DNA of 64,000 nucleotides from SXTU01 sp964496695. GTDB lineage: Bacteria; Verrucomicrobiota; Verrucomicrobiia; Limisphaerales; SXTU01. This document shows, piece by piece, positions 18,701-26,401 of this stretch. The stretch's first letter is position 1; every line of letters begins with the position of its first letter. Location: NCBI GenBank assembly GCA_964496695.1, contig CAZCBE010000018.1, positions 1 through 64,000 of the forward strand, written 5' to 3'. Position numbers and translations under genes: made by a program. Below the pieces are notes generated by a model. The model saw nothing but the letters and a program-made list of their open reading frames with translations, was not told the origin of the DNA and ran no database searches.

Positions 18701-19028
18701 GGTCTTGGCACTCTCAGATAGCCGATCCGACGCCGGTCGGAATGGCTGCAATCAGGATTCGGCTGCGCGCCGTGGTGTTGTCGAGCTCAACGCAGACAGA
18801 TTCGTAAACTTGCGATCTGGGAATCTCAGCCCCGACGAAGACGGCCTGTGTGAAACGAGCTGAGGCAGAACCGCCGGCTGCGTTCCATCCACAATGGTCC
18901 ACGGCCGAACGGCTCAAGTTAATGGAGTCCAGGTAGCTTAAGCCCATTTTCCCTCAATGCTTTCGGCTCCGATTGTGGTGCTTGAAAGACGGGAGGGCAA
19001 GAATTCCCGTTCATGAAATTGCCGGCGC
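18701..19028. other. Upstream region of the helicase/methyltransferase operon
   Basis: This 328-bp gap separates the operon from the SOS-like operon, which is also on the minus strand, so it should hold the operon promoter and the end of the lexA transcript. A minus-strand open frame (18714-18947, 77 codons) ends 13 nt before the res ATG. It reads protein-like near its end (VYESVCVELDNTTARSRI) and could be a small leader gene or a remnant, but nothing identifies it. No clear -35/-10 pair or terminator hairpin was found. Confidence 0.4.
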
Positions 19029-19607
19029 TTAACGCCATTTTCCTCCACCTCGCAACTTCTGCTCGTTCAGCCCCTTCATCGCCAGCATCACCCGGGCGAC
19101 CTCGATAACCTCTGGCGTCAGCGGTTTTCGCGACAGAAGATCCACGAACCGACCTTGAAACTCAGCCAACGGCAGCCCTTCCCATTCGGTCAGGCCAAAG
19201 AATCCACCAGCGTCCGTCCTGATGATTTTGAAAACCTTCCGTTGAGTTGTCCCAGCAGCTTCGCCCATCACCATAACAACTTCGTGTCGGCCCATCGCTT
19301 TTGAGGGACGTTCATCGGGGTCCAACTTCTCGCCTTCCGCCGCCATCTTCATCCACGACTCCAGAATCATCACGGCCGCTGGAACTTGGTAGGCGATGCA
19401 GATGAGGCGGGCGGTGTCGGCAAAATCGTCTTTGGAACGGTCATCCTGGAGCGACGCCGGGGTGAAAAACAGCGGCCCTTTCTTCGTGACGGCCAGCAAG
19501 GTGGGTGGAATCTGTCGTCCGGAGCGCAAGCTGAACTCGGCAAAATCAACAGCCGTCACCATCAGGTCGGCGAGGTTCTGCGGGTTCGATGGTGGACGCG
19601 GCTTCAC
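19029..19607 (-). CDS. Unknown 192-aa protein, last gene of the lexA operon
   Basis: No family is recognised. The gene starts with GTG at 19607, overlapping the stop of the GIY-YIG nuclease gene by GTGA, so it belongs to the lexA operon. The protein is soluble, with a Pro-rich start (MKPRPPSNPQ), a hydrophobic central helix (LICIAYQVPAAVMILESW) and a C-terminal helical region ending KLRGGGKWR. There is no nuclease, polymerase or helicase motif. It follows a DNA-repair nuclease and a LexA-type repressor, so a damage-response role is a reasonable inference only. Confidence 0.65.
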   Translation of the reverse strand: MKPRPPSNPQNLADLMVTAVDFAEFSLRSGRQIPPTLLAVTKKGPLFFTPASLQDDRSKDDFADTARLICIAYQVPAAVMILESWMKMAAEGEKLDPDERPSKAMGRHEVVMVMGEAAGTTQRKVFKIIRTDAGGFFGLTEWEGLPLAEFQGRFVDLLSRKPLTPEVIEVARVMLAMKGLNEQKLRGGGKWR

Positions 19608-20470
19608 GGGGCGGTTCTGTCCATCGCCGGTTCAACCTCAAGCCTATCGACGGCGAGAAAGTCCAGCAACGTCTCCGGTTCCACCCAGTTGCCATCCAAA
19701 TGATCCCGCTGCTTCAACCGCTTCACCTTCCTCGGCCCACGCTCGAAGAACTCCTTCACGATCACCAAATCCGCCAGCATCAGGTTCTGCTCGAAAGGGG
19801 TTCGCATCTCCACCTCTGAGCAAACATCGGTCAACATTTCAACTAGGCTCACCGATTCGCCGGCAAGGTAGTTTTCCACGAGCGACACAACCGATTTCTC
19901 CAAGCCAAAACTCTGGGCTCGCAATGGAGCAGTGGTCAGCAGCCGGGATGGAAAGTGAGCGAACGTGACGTCCTCACGGCTGGCGATGAAGAGCAACCGA
20001 CACAACGAGGCGAAAGGCCAAGCTGCACCCTTGAACGCACCGAACAGCTTTCCTCCCATCGTCGTGTCCCGCGTCAGCACCAACCGCAGCAGGCCCGCGT
20101 CCCGCTCCACTCCAACGAAGAAGCACGCCTTGGGATAGACGTTCATCCGGTTGAAGCGGGGCCGTAGCGTGCGCAGTAGTTCGTTTTCCCTCAACACAGC
20201 ACTCACCGCTGAATCGCAAACCTCCCAGTCAATCCGACGAACAAGGTGCACGAGCCGGATTGTTTTCTTTGAGTCCCGGTCAGGGTGGACATGGCGATAG
20301 CTGTTGAGCCGGTCGCGGAGATCGCTGGACTGGCCGACGTAGAGAAGAAACCCCGCCTCATCGAACATCCGATACACGCCTGGCACTCTTGGGATGCTGC
20401 GGAAGAACGCTGCCCCGAGCCGTTCCGTCAACGGCTTTGGCGCAGGCAGCAGGCGAAGTTGTTGGTTCAT
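19604..20470 (-). CDS. GIY-YIG nuclease, Cho/UvrC N-terminal-like (288 aa)
   Basis: The GIY-YIG domain is clear: GVYRMF at about 31-36, LLYVGQSSDLRDRLNSY with the catalytic Arg, and the acidic partner in VLRENELLRTLRPRFNR. Length (288 aa) and the block KLFGAFKGAAWPFASL resemble E. coli Cho, the SOS-induced UvrC paralogue that incises 3' to DNA lesions (known). The second UvrC nuclease domain and HhH pair are absent. ATG at 20470 overlaps the dnaE-like stop by ATGA, and its own stop overlaps the next gene. With lexA two genes upstream, LexA-controlled excision repair is the likely role. Confidence 0.82.
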   Translation of the reverse strand: MNQQLRLLPAPKPLTERLGAAFFRSIPRVPGVYRMFDEAGFLLYVGQSSDLRDRLNSYRHVHPDRDSKKTIRLVHLVRRIDWEVCDSAVSAVLRENELLRTLRPRFNRMNVYPKACFFVGVERDAGLLRLVLTRDTTMGGKLFGAFKGAAWPFASLCRLLFIASREDVTFAHFPSRLLTTAPLRAQSFGLEKSVVSLVENYLAGESVSLVEMLTDVCSEVEMRTPFEQNLMLADLVIVKEFFERGPRKVKRLKQRDHLDGNWVEPETLLDFLAVDRLEVEPAMDRTAP

Positions 20471-22074
20471 CGCGTCCTCGGCTTTCCCGCCCGATGCACC
20501 CTCAGTGAGAAGCCTCGGCCATTCTCAAACGGCTCAACAGTGGCGGCAATTTCCAGCACCGGATAGCGGATGGTTGCCAACCCGTAACTGCGGTAGGTGT
20601 CGGCAAACAGCTCGGTTTCCACAATGCCGGTTCGATCAGCCAGCGTCAGGAACTTCATCGGCTCCCCGGTGATCTGGTGGTGGATGCGCTGCTCAATGAC
20701 CAACCCGCAGGTGACGACTTCCTGGCCGATGAATTGGTGGAGGCGATTCACCGGGCAATACGTGTCCCAGGCGATTGTGTCGTGCAGTTCCAAAGGGTGA
20801 CCAGAGGCGGGAAAGCCCAGCAGTTCAGCTTCCCATTGCAGCCGTTCCTTTCGCGTCGGCTCCTGCAGCGGCACTTCGGGCAATCGTTCCAATCCTGGCG
20901 GTGGTAACAGCCAGCCCTGACCTGGCTCATCGTTGGAACCGAATGCACGTCTCAACGATTGAAATTCCCAGAACTGAGCGGTTCGTGGTTGGCCGAAGCA
21001 GTCAAACGCACCCACACGGATCATCGCCTCAACTTCCTCAGGCAACGGTGAGACGCGCAGGAAGAAATCCTTCAAGCTGTCGAACTGCTGTCGCTGCCAC
21101 TCAACGACGATTTTTTCTCGCGTCTTTTCACTCAACCCCTTCGTCCGCGTCACTGGCACACGGATACAACCCCGCTCAACCGTGAAGCTGGGGCCTGGCT
21201 GGTTGATTGATGGGGGCAGGAAGCTGATTCCCAGCCGATGCGATTCCAGCACATAGACCAGTGGATCGTAGAAGCCCTTGCCGTTGCTCAACACTGCCGC
21301 CATGAACTCGGCTGGGTGGTAGCGCTTCAACCATGCCGCCTGATACGCCTCAACCCCATACGCGGTGCTGTGGGCCTTGCAGAACGCGTAACCGCTGAAG
21401 CCCGTCACCAACTCCCAGACCTCAACAATCTTCGCCTCGTCATGTCCACGGCTTAACGCTGACTGACGGAACTCCACGCCGATCTCCGACACCACTGCTC
21501 GCTTCTGCTTCACCAAAGCCCTGCGCAGCACATCAGCCCGACCGGGTGGCAGTCCCGCAAACGCCTCGCAGATTTGCAGGATGTGCTCCTCGTAAACGAC
21601 CAACCCGAACGTGCTGCGGAGACAAGCCTCCAGCGACGGATGCGGATAAACGACCGGCTCCAAGCCCTGATAGCGGCGGGTGAAGGCAACTTTCTTCCCC
21701 TCGTTGGCAGCACCCGGCCGGATGACGGAGACGATGGCAATCAGCCCGTCGATGTCCCGCACGTTGCACATCCGGCACAGGCCAATCATCGCCGGACTTT
21801 CGATGTGGTGAACCGCTCTGGCTCCCCCGCTGGCAATCATCTCCCAGACCTCATCGTCCAGCCATGGTTCCAGTGAAGCAAAATCTACCTCAACACCCCT
21901 TCGCTTCAACACGTCCTTGGCATCCCGCATCACCGCCAGACCGCCTTGAGCCAAAACGTCCATCTTCACCAGGCCAATCATTTCAACAGCGTCCATGTCG
22001 AAGTGCGTGGTCGGATACCCCTTGGTGGGGACGGAATAGCACGGCGGGTCGGACAACCGCTGTCTCTGCCTCAC
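20467..22074 (-). CDS. N-terminally truncated DnaE2-like DNA polymerase III alpha (535 aa)
   Basis: Clearly homologous to the second half of bacterial DnaE/DnaE2. THFDMDAVEMIGLVKMDVLA matches the end of the palm, GRADVLRRALVKQKR and AFCKAHSTAYGVEAYQAAWL match the fingers, and the C-terminus is an OB-fold (FLTLADRTGIVETELFAD). Full-length DnaE is roughly twice as long: the PHP domain and the palm segment with the metal-binding aspartates are missing. The GTG start at 22074 overlaps the lexA stop (GTGA), so it looks like a defined gene start rather than a random break. It cannot polymerise alone. It may pair with an N-terminal half encoded elsewhere or act as a clamp/template-binding accessory in SOS mutagenesis (inference). 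Confidence 0.8.
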   Translation of the reverse strand: MRQRQRLSDPPCYSVPTKGYPTTHFDMDAVEMIGLVKMDVLAQGGLAVMRDAKDVLKRRGVEVDFASLEPWLDDEVWEMIASGGARAVHHIESPAMIGLCRMCNVRDIDGLIAIVSVIRPGAANEGKKVAFTRRYQGLEPVVYPHPSLEACLRSTFGLVVYEEHILQICEAFAGLPPGRADVLRRALVKQKRAVVSEIGVEFRQSALSRGHDEAKIVEVWELVTGFSGYAFCKAHSTAYGVEAYQAAWLKRYHPAEFMAAVLSNGKGFYDPLVYVLESHRLGISFLPPSINQPGPSFTVERGCIRVPVTRTKGLSEKTREKIVVEWQRQQFDSLKDFFLRVSPLPEEVEAMIRVGAFDCFGQPRTAQFWEFQSLRRAFGSNDEPGQGWLLPPPGLERLPEVPLQEPTRKERLQWEAELLGFPASGHPLELHDTIAWDTYCPVNRLHQFIGQEVVTCGLVIEQRIHHQITGEPMKFLTLADRTGIVETELFADTYRSYGLATIRYPVLEIAATVEPFENGRGFSLRVHRAGKPRTR

Positions 22075-22691
22075 CTCGCCCGACGAATAACCAGTTTGAG
22101 CACGCCTTGGATGACGAGCTCGTGGGCGGGGATCAGGTCAGGGAACTTTGGGTTCTCGGCCTTGAGGTAGGGCTTGGTGCCGCGCAGTAGGAAGGTCTTC
22201 AGCGTGCTCTCACCGTCAATCAACGCTGCCACCACATCTCCAGGCTTCGGTGTTGCGCCATGCTCCAACACCACCAAGTCGCCTTCGACGATGTGCTTGC
22301 CGACCATCGAATCCCCACGCACTTCCAACGCGAAGGTTCGGGGAGTTGGCTTGAAGTTGAGCGTGCCGATGTCGATTGAGACGCAGCCTTTGGCCTCCTG
22401 CGTGCGATCCTGGGGGATGCCGGCGGGGATGGTGCCGAATACCGGTATGTCGGCTACACGATGACGAAACTTTTGCAGCGGGGTGACGAGCTTCAACGTC
22501 CTGGCCTTGCCGTCACCCGCCTCAAGGAATCCTTTCTGGCGGATCAACCGGAGATGTTGGCGGACTGCGTTGGTGCTGCGGAAGGCGAAATGATCGGCAA
22601 TCTCCTGTTGTGTCGGAACAATGCCAGCGCGTTCCTGGCTGCGCTGAATGAAATCAACGATCTGGCGCTGGCGGCTAGTCAACTCGGACAT
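22071..22691 (-). CDS. lexA: LexA SOS repressor / S24 autopeptidase (206 aa)
   Basis: N-terminal winged HTH (LTSRQRQIVDFIQRS, then PTQQEIADHFAFRSTNAVRQH) and a C-terminal S24 peptidase domain. The self-cleavage site is A90-G91 (FGTIPAGIP), the nucleophile S128 in RGDSMVGKHI and the general base K165 in ESTLKTF. All residues for RecA-stimulated autocleavage are present. Length matches the family. It heads an operon with the dnaE-like, GIY-YIG and unknown genes, each joined by a 4-base overlap. A TGTTC half-site lies just upstream (22738-22742), but I found no complete TGTTC-N4-GAACA palindrome, the motif I recall being reported for Verrucomicrobia. Confidence 0.93.
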   Translation of the reverse strand: MSELTSRQRQIVDFIQRSQERAGIVPTQQEIADHFAFRSTNAVRQHLRLIRQKGFLEAGDGKARTLKLVTPLQKFRHRVADIPVFGTIPAGIPQDRTQEAKGCVSIDIGTLNFKPTPRTFALEVRGDSMVGKHIVEGDLVVLEHGATPKPGDVVAALIDGESTLKTFLLRGTKPYLKAENPKFPDLIPAHELVIQGVLKLVIRRAR

Positions 22692-22746
22692 ACTGCTCCA
22701 ATAGGCAGCATGGCGAGGAATCCGTCAACCGAGAGTTGTTCACCGA

Positions 22747-23130
22747 CTACTTCTTCTCACCCTTGGCCTCCTGCACCTTCAGTTGCTCCTTGGACTCCAA
22801 CACGATCTGCGGCCGCTTCTGGTATTCCGTCACCTTGCCCGTCACGCGCACGGTTTTGCCTTCCAGCTTCTCCACCTCCTCGAACTTGCTGAAGTTCGAC
22901 GAGAAGATCACCAAGGTCAGCTCCTGCTTGGGGAAACGTGCGTCAAGGTTGATACGGAAGATCTTCTCGGTCTTGTTCACCTCCGCCACCTTGGCTTCGA
23001 CCGTGATGGTTTCGCCGACCATGCCCTTGGCGTCCTTGGCGGGGAGAACATCCGATTTCTTCTCCTTGTCCTGCGCGTTGAGCACGGCGAGCGGGACCAG
23101 CAGGAACAGGGCGAGGATCAGAGGTTTCAT
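22747..23130 (-). CDS. Secreted OB-fold-like protein (127 aa)
   Basis: A Sec signal peptide (MKPLILALFLLVPLAVLNA, cut before QDKEKK) is followed by one compact beta-rich domain. The pattern VGETITVEAKVAEVNKT, then LEGKTVRVTGKVTEYQKRP resembles the OB-fold nucleic-acid-binding type often annotated in secreted bacterial proteins. The start at 23130 is chosen for the signal peptide; the longer open frame upstream is not signal-like. It stands alone between the NUC1 fragment and lexA. Function is unknown; it may bind nucleic acid or sugars outside the cytoplasm (inference). Confidence 0.75.
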   Translation of the reverse strand: MKPLILALFLLVPLAVLNAQDKEKKSDVLPAKDAKGMVGETITVEAKVAEVNKTEKIFRINLDARFPKQELTLVIFSSNFSKFEEVEKLEGKTVRVTGKVTEYQKRPQIVLESKEQLKVQEAKGEKK

Positions 23131-23189
23131 GGACGAGAACTTGCCAGCTTGAGGCGGAGTGGCAACGCGAAAAGAACCCGGCGGATTTA

Positions 23190-23295
23190 TTACAGCTTCT
23201 GGTCTCGGGGAGATTCCAACTTGGCCTGAACTTCCTTGGGCAGCTCTGGGTAGAGGTCGAGGCCGGTCTGGTCTCACTCGGTGGGCTGAAACCAT
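23190..23295 (-). pseudogene. C-terminal fragment of a NUC1 (DNA/RNA non-specific) endonuclease
   Basis: One minus-strand frame reads DQTGLDLYPELPKEVQAKLE and ends at TAA 23190-23192; an in-frame TGA sits just before it. The adjacent frame supplies VSAHRV upstream. Joined by one frame slip they match the C-terminus of the NUC1-family gene at 28871-29713 (RQSGLDFFPELPKEVQDRIE). The rest of the gene is missing; to the right the sequence changes to the protease block. The two copies differ, so this is an old paralogue remnant, not a recent duplication. Confidence 0.65.
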
Positions 23296-23756
23296 CGCTT
23301 TAGTTAAAAAAGCTGTGCCCAGCCCCGGCGAAGTTAACGGCACCGGAGTGTCAAAAACATGTCAAAAACAGCGGTTGACAGCAGAATTCATCAAGCGCAC
23401 AATCTTTCGCAAGCCCCTGTAGAGTCACTTCGCTGTGTGCTAGAGCATGAAAAGTAAATTACCATCAACTGGGTTGCCTAGCCTCGGCGGCATTTCTCGT
23501 GCCAATCAGTATCCCCGCTGGCCCCTGCTGAACGCCAACTTTGGAGGCTCGGTAGACGAAGCATTGCTTAAGGTGCATACGTGGGAGATGCGTTCGGTGC
23601 AGTACATGGACACATTTGGAGTTTTTCTGATACCGGACTGCACTCGAGTCAGTCAGCAAAACCCGTCGAGGTCAGCATGACCAGCTCCGTTACTAAGGAG
23701 TAGTCGCGTTGGTTAACCTTTATGTGGCACAGAGTCAAAATTATAAAGGAAGTGCG
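23296..23756. other. Intergenic region upstream of the serine protease
   Basis: It holds two short copies of GTCAAAAACA (about 23350-23370) and a promoter-like TTGACA (23375-23380) with a 17-nt spacer to CACAAT (23398-23403) on the plus strand. A 77-codon open frame (23447-23680) follows, but it has no recognisable features and is not called. The protease ribosome-binding site AAAGGAAG is at 23746-23753. Confidence 0.3.
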
Positions 23757-25349
23757 ATGAGATGTAGTCGACAGATTTTACTGGTGCTGCTCTTGACCGC
23801 AGCAGTATGTCCTGTTGCAAGGTCGCAGGAGGGCCGTCAACCGGCCTTGAAATCTTCGAAGACAGTGCTGGAGGGCTTTACCGAGCGGGCTAATCGAGAC
23901 ATCAGCAGCAAAGGCGGCGCAGAGGCACTCCCCCTGAAGTATCAGTTGGAGGGGAGGTTTCGTGATCTCGGCTCAGGAAACAAAGCTTTCGTTACGAAAG
24001 AGGGAACGCAAATCAGCGTGGACGACTCGCTCTGGAAGATTCCAAGTTTAGGAAAGAATGCGTCGACATTTCCTGCAACTGTAGAGGTGATAGTTGATAG
24101 GACTTCAGGCGCTCCGTTCAGTCTGAGTAGTAGGTTTGGTAAAACCGGCCTGAAAGGGCTCGAAAACCTGCAAACGGCATGCGAATCGGCAAAGGATCCA
24201 ACCCTGAAGAAACTACTCGACGGATACAGCAAGCGGCTCGAAAAGCTGAGCTTGGACGCTGTGGCAAGCAAAGATATGGACGGCTTGGTCAAGGCGGTCG
24301 ACGGATTCGATAAGGTGCAGTCCAATATTGTATCGGATTATCTGAAACTTCCAGAGAACCTGCGCCGGCAGCAAAGTAAGGAACTGGGCACAGCCTACCT
24401 AGCAGCTGCGCGCAGCAGGAAGCAATCAGCAAGCAAGGTAAGCTACGGTTATGATGACCAATACACTCCGGAAACCTACCCCCTGATTTATGAGCGCTGT
24501 CAGTCAGTCGCTGCGATCCGATACTCGGGAACAGTGATCGGCACTTGCTTCCTGATAGGCAAGAATCTAGTGCTAACTTGCCGTCACTGCTTGAGGGATG
24601 ACAACGATCAGGAATTGCTACGCGAGGATTTAGACATCGTCTTTGATCCCAAGCCCGCAATCGGGTCCCGGCGGACCTACAACATCATCAAAGTGGTGTA
24701 CGAAGGCGCAAACCAATCGCAGGATTTCACGCTTTTACAGGTGGGCCTGGGAGAGAACACCCCGGAGAAGGACAGGATTCCGATCTTACCACTAGACACG
24801 AGAAACTCTGCCAAGCTAAAACGGTCGGTGTATGTTATCGGTTTTCCAAAGGGGCAAGGTATGATGGTGGCAGACGCCTCGCATGTCTTGGTTCCTCATG
24901 TGCTGAGCGAGGGTGAATACGCGGCGATTGAACTAAGTTTTAACGGCGAATTGGCGGAAGCGAGGACTCAATCTGGAAGCCTAGGTGACGCTTTTGAAAA
25001 TGATTTGATCGCGCGATTCGTAAATAGCTTTACCAAAGACACAGTTGGTGGACAAAACGTCAGGTTATTCCATAGTGCAATGCTTGCCTCACCATCGATC
25101 CCAGCGATTGCTATCGATTCCAATACTTTCCACGGAAACTCAGGGTCGCCGGTCTTTGAACGCAAGACCTCTACAGTGGTGGCGTTGTTCAGCAGAGGCT
25201 GGCCTGACGATCCTTGGCCGGTGAAGGTCGGCCTGCAGAAGCACGAAGAGGCGATACCGATTGGGGTGATTTTGCGCGCATGGCGGGATGCAACCAGAAG
25301 CAAGCCCATCGCTGAACAACCCGAGGGTTTCGGTTTGACAGTCCCGTAG
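23757..25349 (+). CDS. Secreted trypsin-like (S1) serine protease (530 aa)
   Basis: ATG at 23757 follows AAAGGAAG and gives a signal peptide (MRCSRQILLVLLLTAAVCPV) that an upstream start would bury. Residues 30-230 are a helical region of unknown role. The peptidase domain runs from about 240: catalytic H277 in LVLTCRHCLRD, D323 in SQDFTLLQVG and S462 in HGNSGSPVF, a complete triad. A GTCFLIGKNLVLT block precedes the His, as in V8/trypsin-like bacterial proteases. There is no PDZ domain. It is followed after 50 bp by an astacin-like lipoprotein on the same strand, so the two may form an extracellular proteolysis unit. The block is visibly more AT-rich than the rest of the window. Confidence 0.85.
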   Translation: MRCSRQILLVLLLTAAVCPVARSQEGRQPALKSSKTVLEGFTERANRDISSKGGAEALPLKYQLEGRFRDLGSGNKAFVTKEGTQISVDDSLWKIPSLGKNASTFPATVEVIVDRTSGAPFSLSSRFGKTGLKGLENLQTACESAKDPTLKKLLDGYSKRLEKLSLDAVASKDMDGLVKAVDGFDKVQSNIVSDYLKLPENLRRQQSKELGTAYLAAARSRKQSASKVSYGYDDQYTPETYPLIYERCQSVAAIRYSGTVIGTCFLIGKNLVLTCRHCLRDDNDQELLREDLDIVFDPKPAIGSRRTYNIIKVVYEGANQSQDFTLLQVGLGENTPEKDRIPILPLDTRNSAKLKRSVYVIGFPKGQGMMVADASHVLVPHVLSEGEYAAIELSFNGELAEARTQSGSLGDAFENDLIARFVNSFTKDTVGGQNVRLFHSAMLASPSIPAIAIDSNTFHGNSGSPVFERKTSTVVALFSRGWPDDPWPVKVGLQKHEEAIPIGVILRAWRDATRSKPIAEQPEGFGLTVP

Positions 25350-25399
25350 TAAAGTTTTGTCTGGAACCCTAATCCGTTAATCCAAACCAATCCACTTGA

Positions 25400-26323
25400 A
25401 TGAATACTTCCAATTTGCCTACTACTCGCTTGGGTATGCACACCGCCACTCTGATCGGTTTGCTGCTCGCCGCCTGCACCGGAACGAAAAATGTTCACAC
25501 CGGGATGCCTGCGGCATCGACGAGCGTGGTTCCGATTGCGTTGCCCGAAAGCATACCCCACGGTGATCCAAAGATGTTTGTTGGCTACTTGCGGAGCCCG
25601 CAGACTGGACAGACTGTTCCTTGGAAAATGGAGGATCGGAATGGCTACGCAGTGGTGGACGGTGACATTGTGTTAGGAAGTGTCACCGAGTTGCGAAATC
25701 CCGGCAATTCTAAATCGTTGCTCTATACTCGAGCAGCATTATGGACCCATGGCGTTGTGCCATATGTGCTCTCAGCAGATTTCCCCAATCGACAGAAGGT
25801 TCTAGACGGTATTAACGACTTCTCTAGAACGCAGGTAAAACTCGTGGCAAGGACAGCCGAAATAAACTACATCCAATTTACACTGATTGACGATAAAAAC
25901 ATCGGTGGGCAATCTCGATATGGAATGCAGGGCAACGGTATGCAGGAGTTGTGGTTGAGCAAATACACCAGCAATTGGAACACGGGCACAGTGATACACG
26001 AATTGTGCCATGCGCTTAGCTATGCACATGAGCAGTGCCGCGCAGATCGTGATCAGTATGTTACCATCCAGTTGGAAAACGTCATAAAGGAATACGAATC
26101 GCAGTTTACTCAGTTGTTCGGTAGTGGTCGTGATATCGGGAAATACGATTTTGAATCGATTACGCACTACCATGCGACCGCATTCAGCAAAAATGGAAAA
26201 CGAACCATAGTGCCAAAAAACGGCGCATCCATTGGGCAACGAATAAAACTCAGCGACGGTGACATCGCCGGTATCAATGCTGCCTATGCGGAGCAGATCT
26301 CGGCGCGGGGTGCCACCCGATGA
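25400..26323 (+). CDS. Astacin-like (M12A) zinc metalloprotease, lipoprotein (307 aa)
   Basis: The zinc motif is nearly perfect astacin: H200-E201-xx-H204-xx-SYA-H210-EQCRADRDQY, with the third ligand H210 and the RxDRD signature. The Met-turn region is SITHY where SVMHY is usual, so the turn methionine is replaced. A lipobox LLAAC with C26 indicates an outer-membrane or periplasmic lipoprotein; starting at the internal Met13 would give a more typical signal length. The propeptide-like region (30-110) is short. The Met-turn change does not necessarily abolish activity. It lies directly downstream of the S1 protease. Confidence 0.85.
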   Translation: MNTSNLPTTRLGMHTATLIGLLLAACTGTKNVHTGMPAASTSVVPIALPESIPHGDPKMFVGYLRSPQTGQTVPWKMEDRNGYAVVDGDIVLGSVTELRNPGNSKSLLYTRAALWTHGVVPYVLSADFPNRQKVLDGINDFSRTQVKLVARTAEINYIQFTLIDDKNIGGQSRYGMQGNGMQELWLSKYTSNWNTGTVIHELCHALSYAHEQCRADRDQYVTIQLENVIKEYESQFTQLFGSGRDIGKYDFESITHYHATAFSKNGKRTIVPKNGASIGQRIKLSDGDIAGINAAYAEQISARGATR

Positions 26324-26401
26324 CTGGCGCTGCTGGCTGAAACAAAGATTCTCCCCGCCTCATCGCATCAGTCCCGGTTGGCTGCTTCCCCTTTAGGGAA
26401 T

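Noticed and set aside
22738..22751. LexA box TGTTC-N4-GAACA upstream of lexA
   Set aside because: Only the TGTTC half is present; the second half reads ACTAC-like sequence, so no operator is called.
23447..23680. Plus-strand 77-codon open frame downstream of a TTGACA-N17-CACAAT promoter-like pair
   Set aside because: No signal peptide, domain or ribosome-binding site; the -10 match is weak.
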